From NCBI RefSeq assembly GCF_935825525.1, contig NZ_CAKXZT010000115.1:1-42640 (forward strand): a stretch of 42,640 bases of DNA. The letters run 5' to 3'. Source of the DNA: Mesorhizobium escarrei. GTDB lineage: Bacteria > Pseudomonadota > Alphaproteobacteria > Rhizobiales > Rhizobiaceae. Below are positions 8,230 to 15,271 of the stretch, piece after piece. The translations under genes were made by a program, and so were the position numbers. How positions within the stretch are numbered: the stretch's first letter is position 1; each line of letters opens with the position of its first letter. The notes below the pieces were generated by a model, which worked only from the letters and a program-made list of their open reading frames with translations, ran no database searches and was not told the origin of the DNA.

Positions 8230-9157
8230 CCTTGCCGTTCCCCTGCCTGCCGATACGGGCTCTATCGGGCTTGAGGCATCCGGGCCGCGAGGGCCAAAGC
8301 CGCGGCATGTGTTCTCGCGCCGCAACATCTTCCTCTATGGCACGCTCATCGTGGTGGCGCTGTATTATCTGCTGCCGCTCTATGTGATGGTGGTGACATC
8401 GCTCAAGGGCATGCCGGAGATCCGCCTCGGCAACATCTTCTCGCCGCCGCTCGAGATCACCTTTGAGCCTTGGGTAAAGGCCTGGTCCAGCGCCTGCACC
8501 GGCCTCAATTGCGACGGGCTCTCGCGCGGCTTCTGGAATTCGGTGCGCATCACCGTCCCGTCGGTCATCCTGTCGATCGCGATCGCTTCGGTGAACGGCT
8601 ACGCGCTTGCCAACTGGCGCTTCAAGGGAGCCGATACTTTCTTCGTGATCCTGATCGTCGGCGCCTTCATCCCCTATCAGGTGATGATCTATCCGATTGT
8701 CATCATCCTGCGCGAGATCGGCCTCTATGGCAGCCTGAGCGGCCTGGTGATCGTCCATTCCATTTTCGGCATGCCGATCCTGACATTGTTGTTCCGCAAC
8801 TATTTCACTTCCATGCCGGAGGAACTGTTCCGGGCGGCGCGCGTCGACGGCGCCGGCTTCTGGGGCATCTATTTCCGCATCATGCTGCCGATGTCGCTGC
8901 CGATCTTCGTCGTCGCCATCATCCTGCAGGTGACCGGCATCTGGAACGACTTCCTGTTCGGGGTCGTCTACACCCGCCCCGACACCTATCCGATGACGGT
9001 GCAGCTCAACAACATCGTCAACTCGGTGCAAGGCGTGAAGGAATACAACGTCAACATGGCCGCCACCATCCTGACCGGCCTCGTACCGCTCGTCGTCTAC
9101 TTCGTTTCCGGCAAGCTTTTCGTGCGTGGCATCGCCGCCGGCGCGGTGAAAGGATGA
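8222..9157 (+). CDS. Sugar ABC transporter permease (MalG-like)
   Basis: Second inner-membrane permease, 311 residues, with a proline-rich cytoplasmic N-terminus (about 1-35) and six likely membrane helices starting at about residue 38 (FLYGTLIVVALYYLLPLYV). The EAA loop lies at about 202-220 (RAARVDGAGFWGIYFRIMLP), and the C-terminus ends with the FVRGIAAGAVKG signature common in MalG-type permeases. It overlaps the preceding permease by 8 nt, and its stop overlaps the ATPase start in an ATGA arrangement, so the three are translated in a coupled way. Confidence 0.92.
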   Translation: MADLAVPLPADTGSIGLEASGPRGPKPRHVFSRRNIFLYGTLIVVALYYLLPLYVMVVTSLKGMPEIRLGNIFSPPLEITFEPWVKAWSSACTGLNCDGLSRGFWNSVRITVPSVILSIAIASVNGYALANWRFKGADTFFVILIVGAFIPYQVMIYPIVIILREIGLYGSLSGLVIVHSIFGMPILTLLFRNYFTSMPEELFRAARVDGAGFWGIYFRIMLPMSLPIFVVAIILQVTGIWNDFLFGVVYTRPDTYPMTVQLNNIVNSVQGVKEYNVNMAATILTGLVPLVVYFVSGKLFVRGIAAGAVKG

Positions 9158-10257
9158 TGATGACAAGGTTAGAAAATCCCAGTGTCTCGATCCAGGACCT
9201 GTCGCTCAATTTCGGCGCAATTTCGGTGCTGGAAACGCTCAACATCGATGTCGCCGAGGGCGAGTTCATCGTGCTGCTCGGGCCGTCCGGCTGCGGCAAG
9301 TCGACCTTGCTCAACTGCATCGCCGGCCTGCTCGACGTTTCGGACGGCCGCATCTTCATCAAGGGCAAGAACGTTACCTGGGAGGAGCCCAAGGACCGTG
9401 GCATCGGCATGGTGTTCCAGTCCTATGCGCTCTACCCGCAGATGACGGTGGAGAAGAACCTGTCCTTCGGGCTGCGCGTTGCCGGCATTCCGAAGGACGA
9501 GATCGCCAAGCGCATCGCGCGGGCCGCCGAGATCCTGCAGATCGAGCCGCTGCTGCAACGCAAGCCGTCGGCGCTTTCGGGCGGCCAGCGCCAGCGTGTG
9601 GCGATCGGGCGGGCGCTGGTGCGCGATGTCGACGTCTTCCTGTTCGACGAGCCGCTTTCCAATCTCGACGCCAAGCTGCGCGCCGAATTGCGCGTCGAGA
9701 TAAAACTGCTGCACAGCAAATTGCAGAACACCATGATCTATGTCACCCACGACCAGATCGAGGCGATGACGCTGGCCGACCGCATCGCGGTGATGAAGGG
9801 CGGCGTCATCCAGCAGCTCGATGCACCGCAGAAGATCTACAATCGCCCGGTCAACCGTTTCGTCGCCGGCTTCCTCGGCTCGCCGGCGATGAATTTCCTC
9901 GATGGCCGGCTGGAGAAAAATGATGGCAACTGGCACTTCGCCGTCGAGGATGTGCGGATCCCGCTTGCCACCTACGCTTTTGAAAAGGAGCCGGTGCCGG
10001 GAGCGGCGGTGTTCGGTATCCGGCCCGAGCATGTCGCGTTCAACAGCGGCTCCGGATGGCCGTTCACAGCCACGGCAAATGTCGTGGTCGTCGAGCCCAT
10101 GGGTTCCGACACACTGGTCTGGCTGAAGCTCGGAAATCAGAATTTCACCGTGCGGGTGACATCTGAGCGCACGCCAAACAACGCCGATACCGTGAGCATC
10201 GGTTTTGACCCGATGCGTGCTTCACTGTTCGACGCTGCAACCGGCAACCGCCTGTAA
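9154..10257 (+). CDS. Sugar ABC transporter ATPase (UgpC/MalK-like)
   Basis: Cytoplasmic ATPase of 367 residues that powers the importer. Walker A GPSGCGKST is at 43-51, the Q-loop FQSYALYPQMT at about 88-98, the signature LSGGQRQRV at 141-149, Walker B VFLFDEP at 161-167 and the switch histidine in YVTHDQIEAMT near 194. The C-terminal OB/TOBE regulatory domain (about 240-367, FGIRPEHV) is present, as in MalK and UgpC. Three in-frame ATGs stand in a row at 9154, 9157 and 9160; the first overlaps the preceding stop. A single ATPase of this type may be shared by several CUT1 transporters. A 13-bp tandem duplication spans its stop codon. Confidence 0.95.
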   Translation: MMMTRLENPSVSIQDLSLNFGAISVLETLNIDVAEGEFIVLLGPSGCGKSTLLNCIAGLLDVSDGRIFIKGKNVTWEEPKDRGIGMVFQSYALYPQMTVEKNLSFGLRVAGIPKDEIAKRIARAAEILQIEPLLQRKPSALSGGQRQRVAIGRALVRDVDVFLFDEPLSNLDAKLRAELRVEIKLLHSKLQNTMIYVTHDQIEAMTLADRIAVMKGGVIQQLDAPQKIYNRPVNRFVAGFLGSPAMNFLDGRLEKNDGNWHFAVEDVRIPLATYAFEKEPVPGAAVFGIRPEHVAFNSGSGWPFTATANVVVVEPMGSDTLVWLKLGNQNFTVRVTSERTPNNADTVSIGFDPMRASLFDAATGNRL

Positions 10258-10273
10258 CACCCGCCTGTAACAC
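10248..10273 (+). repeat. 13-bp tandem duplication at the ATPase stop codon
   Basis: CCGCCTGTAACAC is repeated head to tail at 10248-10260 and 10261-10273. The first copy contains the ATPase stop TAA (10255-10257), so the second is a non-coding copy of the gene's last bases. It looks like simple replication slippage. Confidence 0.8.
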
Positions 10274-10325
10274 CCCGAGAATTTCACCCTCAAAAACATC
10301 CATCCCCAGAGAACGGACAGAGACG

Positions 10326-11072
10326 ATGAATTGGTCATTCCAACTTTACAGCGCGCGCAACTTCCAACCTTGGGCAGGGGTGCTCAAGATGCTGGGCGAG
10401 CTCGGCTACGCGCAAGTCGAGGGGTTCGGCGGCGTCTATGACGATCCCACGGCAATTCGTGCCGAACTCGACAAGAACGGGCTCGCCATGCCGACCGGCC
10501 ATTTCTCGATCAATGCGCTCGAGAACGATTTTGACGGCGTGCGCAAAATCGCCGACGCGCTCGGCATCACGCTGCTCATCTGCCCCTATCTGGTCGCCGA
10601 GAACAGGCCGACCGACGCGGCCGGCTGGCGCAGCTTCGGTGCACGCCTGGCCAAGGTCGGCGAGACGGTTGACAAAGCCGGCTACGGCTTTGCCTGGCAC
10701 AACCATGATTTTGAGTTCAAGCAGCTTGCCGACGGCTCGGTGCCGCAGGACCACATCCTGGCGGCAGCGCCCGACATCGGCTGGGAGATGGACGTCGCCT
10801 GGGTGGTGCGCGGCGGCGGCGATCCGCTGCCCTGGATCGAGAAGTATGGCAAACGTATCGCCGCCGTCCATGTCAAGGACATCGCCAAGCCCGGCGAGGG
10901 CCTCGACGAGGACGGCTGGTCCGATGTCGGACACGGCACGATCGACTGGGCCGGTCTGATCCAGGCGCTGCGCGCCAACAGCGCCGCCAAATACTACGTC
11001 ATGGAACAGGACAATCCCAACGATATCGAGCGCTTCGCCCGCCGCTCGATCGCAGCCGCCAAGACCTATTAG
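10326..11072 (+). CDS. Sugar phosphate isomerase/epimerase (xylose isomerase-like TIM barrel)
   Basis: Predicted metal-dependent sugar isomerase or epimerase of 248 residues in the AP-endonuclease-2/xylose-isomerase-like TIM barrel superfamily. Likely metal and catalytic residues are seen in HNHDFEF (about 122-128), GWEMDVAWV (about 156), AVHVKD (about 180) and the C-terminal YVMEQD. The enzyme is cytoplasmic. It follows the transporter ATPase by 68 bp and precedes the Gfo/Idh/MocA dehydrogenase by 12 bp, so it very probably acts on the imported sugar. Members of this family in similar operons act on 3-keto or 2-keto sugars, including 3-keto-glycoside cleavage; that specific role is inference here. 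No glycoside hydrolase lies in the operon. Confidence 0.85.
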   Translation: MNWSFQLYSARNFQPWAGVLKMLGELGYAQVEGFGGVYDDPTAIRAELDKNGLAMPTGHFSINALENDFDGVRKIADALGITLLICPYLVAENRPTDAAGWRSFGARLAKVGETVDKAGYGFAWHNHDFEFKQLADGSVPQDHILAAAPDIGWEMDVAWVVRGGGDPLPWIEKYGKRIAAVHVKDIAKPGEGLDEDGWSDVGHGTIDWAGLIQALRANSAAKYYVMEQDNPNDIERFARRSIAAAKTY

Positions 11073-11084
11073 GAGCAAACCAGC

Positions 11085-12248
11085 ATGGCAAAAAAACTTG
11101 GGGTCGGCGTCATTGGCTGCGGCAATATCTCGAAAGCGTATTTTTCACTGGCGCCGCTATTTCGCGGCATCGAGATGCGCGCCTGCGCGGATATCGACAT
11201 GGATGCGGCCAAGGCGCGGGCGAAGGAGTTCAAGCTGCGCGCCGAGACAGTCGAAGGGCTGCTCAAGGCCGGCGACATCGACATCATCGTCAACCTCACC
11301 ATTCCGGCGGTGCATTACGAGGTGTCGAAACAGATCCTCGATGCCGGCAAGCACGTCTATTCGGAAAAGCCGTTCGTGCTGTCGGTCAAGGAAGGGCTGG
11401 ACCTGAAGAAACTGGCGGAGAGAGACGGACTGCGCATCGGCTCGGCGCCGGACACTTTCCTCGGTGGCGCGCACCAGCTTGTCCGAAACCTGATCGACAC
11501 AGGCAGACTTGGCAAGATCACCAGCGGCACATGCCACGTGATGAGCCATGGAATGGAACACTGGCACCCCAATCCGGACTTCTTCTTCCAACCCGGCGCT
11601 GGTCCGGTGCTCGATATCGGACCCTATTACATCACCAATCTGATCCAGCTGATCGGACCGGTAAAGCAGGTGGCGGCCTTCGCTTCGATCCCGTCGACAG
11701 AACGCACCATCAGTTCGAACCCGCGCGCGGGCGAAAGAATCCTGGTCGCCACGCCGACGACGATCCACGGCGTGATGGAGTTCGAAAATGGCGCCGTGGT
11801 GACGCTCAATAGCAGCTGGGACGTGTGGAGCCATGGCCATGCGCCGATGGAACTCTACGGCGAATTGGGCACGGTGTTTTTGCCGGATCCGAATTTCTTC
11901 GGCGGCGACGTTCGCTTCACTGACGCCGCCAAGCCGGTCAAGAAGCTGCCAAAGTGGAAGCATCCGTTCGGCGTGGCCAACCAGATGCATTCGCACGGCA
12001 TGATGGCCAATTACCGCACCGCCGGTCTCGCCGACATGGCGCTGGCGATTGCGGAAGGCCGGCCGCATCGCTGCTCGATGGAACTGGCGCTGCATGCCGT
12101 CGATGTGATGACCGGCATGTTGCGGTCGGGTGCGAGCGGAAAGTTCGTTGCCATGCAGACCACCTGCGAACGGCCTGCGGCACTGGGCGTCAAGGATGCG
12201 GAAGGGCTGTTGGCGAAGAAGAAAGGACCTTCGGCGAAGAAGAAATAG
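11085..12248 (+). CDS. Gfo/Idh/MocA-family NAD(P)-dependent sugar dehydrogenase
   Basis: Predicted oxidoreductase of 387 residues. The Rossmann nucleotide-binding motif VGVIGCGNIS lies at about 7-16, and the family's conserved SEKPFVL (catalytic lysine) at about 93-99. A C-terminal substrate domain (about 130-370) follows, with GPVLDIGPYYITNL. The C-terminus is lysine-rich (KKKGPSAKKK). Related rhizobial enzymes such as ThuB oxidise glucosides at C3; I infer a similar role because it is the last gene of the sugar transport operon, 12 bp after the isomerase. SD-like AGGAGC lies 8 nt before the ATG. A large nested palindromic element begins 7 nt after its stop and probably ends the transcript. 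Confidence 0.88.
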   Translation: MAKKLGVGVIGCGNISKAYFSLAPLFRGIEMRACADIDMDAAKARAKEFKLRAETVEGLLKAGDIDIIVNLTIPAVHYEVSKQILDAGKHVYSEKPFVLSVKEGLDLKKLAERDGLRIGSAPDTFLGGAHQLVRNLIDTGRLGKITSGTCHVMSHGMEHWHPNPDFFFQPGAGPVLDIGPYYITNLIQLIGPVKQVAAFASIPSTERTISSNPRAGERILVATPTTIHGVMEFENGAVVTLNSSWDVWSHGHAPMELYGELGTVFLPDPNFFGGDVRFTDAAKPVKKLPKWKHPFGVANQMHSHGMMANYRTAGLADMALAIAEGRPHRCSMELALHAVDVMTGMLRSGASGKFVAMQTTCERPAALGVKDAEGLLAKKKGPSAKKK

Positions 12249-12254
12249 GTGCAG

Positions 12255-12602
12255 GAGACTGTTTGGAAACTCTACTCCGGCGGCCATCTGATGGCGGTTT
12301 CTGCGCTTACCTACAGCGCCGCGCGTCCTTTGGACGCGCAAAGGACGCTGTAGCACTTTTGATTTTGCGCATGATCCCTTCCGAAAATCTTTCCGATTTT
12401 CGGAAGGGATCATGCGGGCCCACGGACCAGCGCATGACCCCGGAAACCGATTTCGGTTTCCGGAAAGGATCATGCGCAAATGCAAAGTGTTAGAGCGTCC
12501 TTTGCGCGTCCAATTGGACGCGCGGCGCTCTAATGTCCGCTCCGCTCCGGTTCTCGAAACCACCACCATATGACTCGCCGGAGCGACTTTCCTAACAGCC
12601 TC
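12255..12602. repeat. Composite palindromic element with long terminal inverted repeats
   Basis: The outer arms, starting GAGACTGTTTGGAAA at 12255 and ending TTTCCTAACAGCCTC at 12602, are inverted repeats of about 50 bp with scattered mismatches and small gaps. The inner edges (TTTCTGCGCTTACC, and CCGCTCCGCTCCGGTTCTCG near 12537-12556) match those of the hairpin at 30927-31068, so both belong to one family. Its loop is occupied by a second palindromic element (12312-12531). No protein is encoded. It fills most of the 488-bp gap between the dehydrogenase and the aldo-keto reductase; the remainder (12603-12736) shows only a small inverted segment around CCCTCTCCCCATT. Confidence 0.75.
12312..12531. 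repeat. Inner palindromic element nested in the larger one
   Basis: AGCGCCGCGCGTCC-TTT-GGACGCGCAAAGGACGCT on the left (from about 12314) recurs as its reverse complement on the right (to about 12529) with only the loop different. Each arm is itself a hairpin. Between them lie two more hairpins: a 22-bp perfect stem at 12368-12389/12395-12416 (core CATGATCCCTTCCGAAAATC) and an imperfect stem at about 12430-12449/12453-12477 (CATGACCCCGGAAACCG). The pattern is typical of rhizobial mosaic intergenic repeats. Confidence 0.75.
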
Positions 12603-12736
12603 TAAGCGCTTCAGTGGTTGCGACATGTCGACCCTCTCCCCATTGGAACGGCGAGAGGCTAAGGGTGAGAGGCAGAGCCGACTCACCTTTTTTTCGCGAT
12701 GGCAGCTGCCTGCTCGCTTATGATTTGAGGATCCCC

Positions 12737-13783
12737 ATGCCTTATGTGCCCGCTGAAAACCGCTACGAGAACATGGTCTACAATCGCTGCGGGCGATCCG
12801 GCCTGAAATTGCCGGCGATCGCGCTCGGGCTCTGGCACAATTTCGGTGACGACACGCCGCACCGGACCAAGCAGGCGATAGCGCGCAAGGCCTTCGATCT
12901 CGGCATCACACATTTTGACCTCGCCAACAATTACGGCCCGCCGCCCGGTTCGGCGGAGACGGCTTTTGGCGAAATCCTGCGGACGGATTTCTCATCCTAT
13001 CGCGACGAGCTGATCATCTCGACCAAGGCCGGTTATGAGATGTGGGCCGGACCCTATGGCGAATGGGGCGGGCGTAAATATGTGCTGGCCAGCCTCGACC
13101 AGAGCCTGAAGCGTATGGGGCTCGACTATGTCGACATCTTCTATTCGCACCGCTTCGACCCTGATACTCCGCTGGAAGAAACGATGGGCGCGCTCGATCA
13201 GGCGGTGCGCTCCGGCAAGGCGCTTTATGCCGGCATCTCCTCCTATAATTCGCAGCGCACGCGCGAGGCCGCCGATATATTGAAGCAACTTGGCACGCCT
13301 TGCGTCATCCATCAGCCGAGCTATTCGATGCTCAACCGCTGGGTCGAGGACGATGGTCTGCTCGACACGCTGGAGGGGCTCGGCGTCGGCTCGATCGTGT
13401 TCACGCCGCTGGCGCAAGGTATGCTGACCGACAAATATCTCGGCGGCATCCCTGAGGGCAGCCGCGCCAGCCAGGGCAAGTCGCTGCGGCCGGCCTTCAT
13501 CAACGACAAGACCATCGCCAACATCAAGGCGCTGAACGCTATCGCTGGACGCCGCGGGCAGACCCTGGCGCAGATGGCGCTGGCCTGGGTGCTGCGCAAG
13601 GGCCGGGTGACCTCGGCGCTGATCGGCGCCAGCCGGCCGGAACAGGTCGAGGATTGCGTCGGCGCGCTGAAGGCGCTCGACTTCAGTGATGCCGAACTCG
13701 CCGAAATCGACACCTACGCGCGCGAAGCCGACATCAATCTGTGGGCCGCCTCTGCCGAGCGCAAGGGTCCGCCACGGAAGTGA
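12737..13783 (+). CDS. Aldo-keto reductase, YghZ / L-glyceraldehyde 3-phosphate reductase type
   Basis: Cytoplasmic NADPH-dependent aldo-keto reductase of 348 residues. The TIM-barrel catalytic tetrad is visible: Asp and Tyr in THFDLANNYGPPPGSAE, Lys in ISTKAGYEMW and His in DIFYSHRFDPDTPLEET. The NADP-binding end is ALIGASRPEQVEDCV. Overall it matches the YghZ (AKR14) group, which reduces L-glyceraldehyde 3-phosphate and detoxifies methylglyoxal; its true substrate could also be a keto-sugar, given the neighbouring sugar operon. The ATG at 12737 has TGAGGATCC upstream and starts at the usual MPYVPAENRYENM; the longer upstream frame is not plausible. It is separated from the sugar operon by the palindromic element and so probably has its own promoter. 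Confidence 0.9.
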   Translation: MPYVPAENRYENMVYNRCGRSGLKLPAIALGLWHNFGDDTPHRTKQAIARKAFDLGITHFDLANNYGPPPGSAETAFGEILRTDFSSYRDELIISTKAGYEMWAGPYGEWGGRKYVLASLDQSLKRMGLDYVDIFYSHRFDPDTPLEETMGALDQAVRSGKALYAGISSYNSQRTREAADILKQLGTPCVIHQPSYSMLNRWVEDDGLLDTLEGLGVGSIVFTPLAQGMLTDKYLGGIPEGSRASQGKSLRPAFINDKTIANIKALNAIAGRRGQTLAQMALAWVLRKGRVTSALIGASRPEQVEDCVGALKALDFSDAELAEIDTYAREADINLWAASAERKGPPRK

Positions 13784-13977
13784 CTCAGGGCATCACTTCA
13801 GCGTAGACATCGAAAATTGGCATAGCCAAACAATGTCTCGGAGTTGGCCGGCTTCTGGGCCATGCCGACACAGAAACAGTAGCAAAGAGGCCGCTTCGTC
13901 GCTATCTGGAGAGAACTGGAGCCGCTTGCATGCGGAAATGACGTGCAGCCGGCGCAAAACGGGTTGGAAACAGGATC

Positions 13978-14382
13978 ATGGCGGCAAGGGATGGGCTGAC
14001 GAAAAACCAGTTGTGCGTGCTCGAGAAACTCGAGGCCGCCAGTGGTCCGCTCAGTGCCTATACGTTGCTCGACCAGCTTCGCGAGCGGGGTTTTCGCGCA
14101 CCGCTGCAGGTCTATCGCGCGCTTGATACGCTGGTGAAGTCCGGCTTCGTGCACCGGCTCGAAAGCCTCAACTCCTTTGTAGCCTGCGCCGAACCGCACG
14201 ACCACAGCCATTCGATGACCGCCTTTGCCATCTGCGACACATGCGGGCAGGTGACCGAATTTTCCGACCATGATCTCGGACACCGGCTCGACGAATGGGT
14301 GCGCTCGACCGGCTTCGCCGCCAAGAAGGCGGTGATAGAATTTCGCGGGACGTGTGCGAAATGCCTGGCCGAGGCGGCTTAG
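13978..14382 (+). CDS. zur: Fur-family zinc uptake regulator Zur
   Basis: Zinc-responsive repressor of 134 residues. The winged-helix N-terminal part (about 5-75) reads LTKNQLCVLEKLEAASGPLS and APLQVYRALDTLVKSGFVHR, closely like rhizobial Zur. The metal-binding C-terminal part has the HDHSHS cluster (about 73-78), CDTCG (about 86-90) and the closing CAKC, the two CxxC pairs of the structural zinc site. It normally represses znuABC and other zinc genes when zinc is plentiful; none of those genes is in this window. It follows the aldo-keto reductase by 194 bp. An inverted-repeat element begins 3 bp after its stop. The ATG lacks a strong ribosome binding site (GGAAACAGGATC upstream). Confidence 0.88.
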   Translation: MAARDGLTKNQLCVLEKLEAASGPLSAYTLLDQLRERGFRAPLQVYRALDTLVKSGFVHRLESLNSFVACAEPHDHSHSMTAFAICDTCGQVTEFSDHDLGHRLDEWVRSTGFAAKKAVIEFRGTCAKCLAEAA

Positions 14383-14384
14383 CT

Positions 14385-14569
14385 CTTCGTCATCCTAGGG
14401 CGGAGCGACGCAAAGCGGAGCGAAGACCCTAGGATCCATTCCGTTACGTTTCCGGACTTGCAGCGCCGCAGAAAAAATCTCCGCCGCCGCTGCGCTTTGG
14501 CGTCACGGCATGGATCCCAGGGTCTGCGCCGCGTCGCTTCGCTCCTTGCTTCGCCCTGGGATGACGAAG
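14385..14569. repeat. Intergenic inverted-repeat element
   Basis: The left arm (about 14385-14448, beginning CTTCGTCATCCTAGGGC) and right arm (about 14502-14569, ending GCCCTGGGATGACGAAG) are imperfect inverted repeats of over 60 bp, sharing CCTAGGATCCAT/CATGGATCCCAGG and GTTACG/CGTCACG blocks. A smaller GC-rich stem-loop (CAGCGCC...GCTGCG) lies between. It encodes nothing and has the look of a rhizobial MITE-like repeat. It sits between zur and the duplicated polA end. Confidence 0.75.
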
Positions 14570-14582
14570 GCGATGAATGTTC

Positions 14583-14609
14583 AATGCGCCTCTTCCCAAT
14601 TGTCGGCGG
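14583..14609. repeat. 27-bp direct repeat, distal copy of the polA 3' end
   Basis: These 27 bases are identical to 15274-15300, the last codons of polA, in the same orientation and 691 bp away. On the reverse strand the copy reads ADNWEEAH followed by a TGA stop, that is the PolA C-terminus. The two copies flank the toxin-antitoxin genes, as attachment-site or target duplications would. Confidence 0.85.
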
Positions 14610-14642
14610 GTTCGAAGCCTCGCTGGGTGCCAATGACGGCAC

Positions 14643-14921
14643 CTAGGAAACGGGCCTTCTTGAGGTATGCCGGATGTGCAGGATCTCGATTGCATCGGCA
14701 CGGGCGCGGTAGAAAACTTTGTAGGGATAGTGACCTATGAAGAGAACGCGAACATCAGGGATGTCGGTCGCGTGGCCACTTTCCGGAAATTCGGCAAGAC
14801 GCGAAATCCCAGCTTGGATCCGGGAAGTGACTGAATAGGCGCCCTGAGGTGATCGCTCTTCGAGGTAGTTGAAAATCGCTTCGCGTTCGGCAAAGGCTTG
14901 CCGCGTGAATCGGACCTTCAT
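14643..14921 (-). CDS. RelE/ParE-family toxin
   Basis: Small protein of 92 residues with the ParE/RelE toxin fold. Seen are the N-terminal MKVRFTRQAFAEREAIFNYL, the conserved ISRLAEFPESGHATDIPDVR middle, and the C-terminal strand motif YKVFYRARADAIEILHIRHT ending RRP, all typical of the superfamily. ParE members poison gyrase and RelE members cut mRNA on the ribosome; sequence alone does not decide which. The antitoxin gene lies immediately upstream and its stop overlaps this ATG (ATGA at 14918-14921), so the two are co-translated. The pair is convergent with zur, lies downstream of polA on the same strand, and is bracketed by 27-bp copies of the polA end. Confidence 0.88.
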   Translation of the reverse strand: MKVRFTRQAFAEREAIFNYLEERSPQGAYSVTSRIQAGISRLAEFPESGHATDIPDVRVLFIGHYPYKVFYRARADAIEILHIRHTSRRPVS

Positions 14922-15148
14922 AGCCTGCGACGAGTGTCGGCAGCGCGAACCGTATCCTCATCTACGAAGGTGCCTTGATCGGCCTCTGCGAGTCCTGCTG
15001 TCACTCCGCGGCGCTCTGTTTCCGACGTGGCATACAGACCGGTTCGGCGCGCTTCGATGACGCGGGCATAGTCGGCAAGCTCCTCTTGGTCTTCGCGAGG
15101 CCAAGCTTCCGCGTGCTTTACCAGGTTCTCGAGTGTCTTGGTGATCAT
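14918..15148 (-). CDS. Antitoxin of the RelE/ParE pair
   Basis: Small acidic protein of about 76 residues (MITKTLENLVKHAEAWPRED...), rich in Glu and Asp, which should bind and neutralise the downstream toxin and repress the shared promoter. The sequence shows no strong named antitoxin motif, so the call rests on position, size and the four-base overlap with the toxin gene. I chose the ATG at 15148; a longer frame from 15208 begins MCAIFRFQG and looks non-coding. No clear ribosome binding site precedes 15148. Palindrome-like or -10-like TATGTT just upstream may be part of its own promoter. The 63 bases before 15272 hold no gene. Confidence 0.75.
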   Translation of the reverse strand: MITKTLENLVKHAEAWPREDQEELADYARVIEARRTGLYATSETERRGVTAGLAEADQGTFVDEDTVRAADTRRRL

Positions 15149-15271
15149 GGGGGCAACATAACACACGCCTGCTTGTCGTGAACCTTGAAACCGAAAAATC
15201 GCACACAAGCTGAGGGAAGGGAGTCACCAGATACTGCCTTCTTAAAACGGGAAGTCGATAGCGGCCCCGAA

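Noticed and set aside
11157..12686. Long reverse-strand open frame opposite the Gfo/Idh/MocA gene (509 codons)
   Set aside because: It is a mirror frame of a high-GC gene, shows no recognisable domain or ribosome binding site, and runs through the palindromic element.
13784..13977. Zur box upstream of zur (TTGGC-ATA-GCCAA at about 13816)
   Set aside because: It does not match the AT-rich palindrome expected for Zur sites, and it is too short to support a claim.
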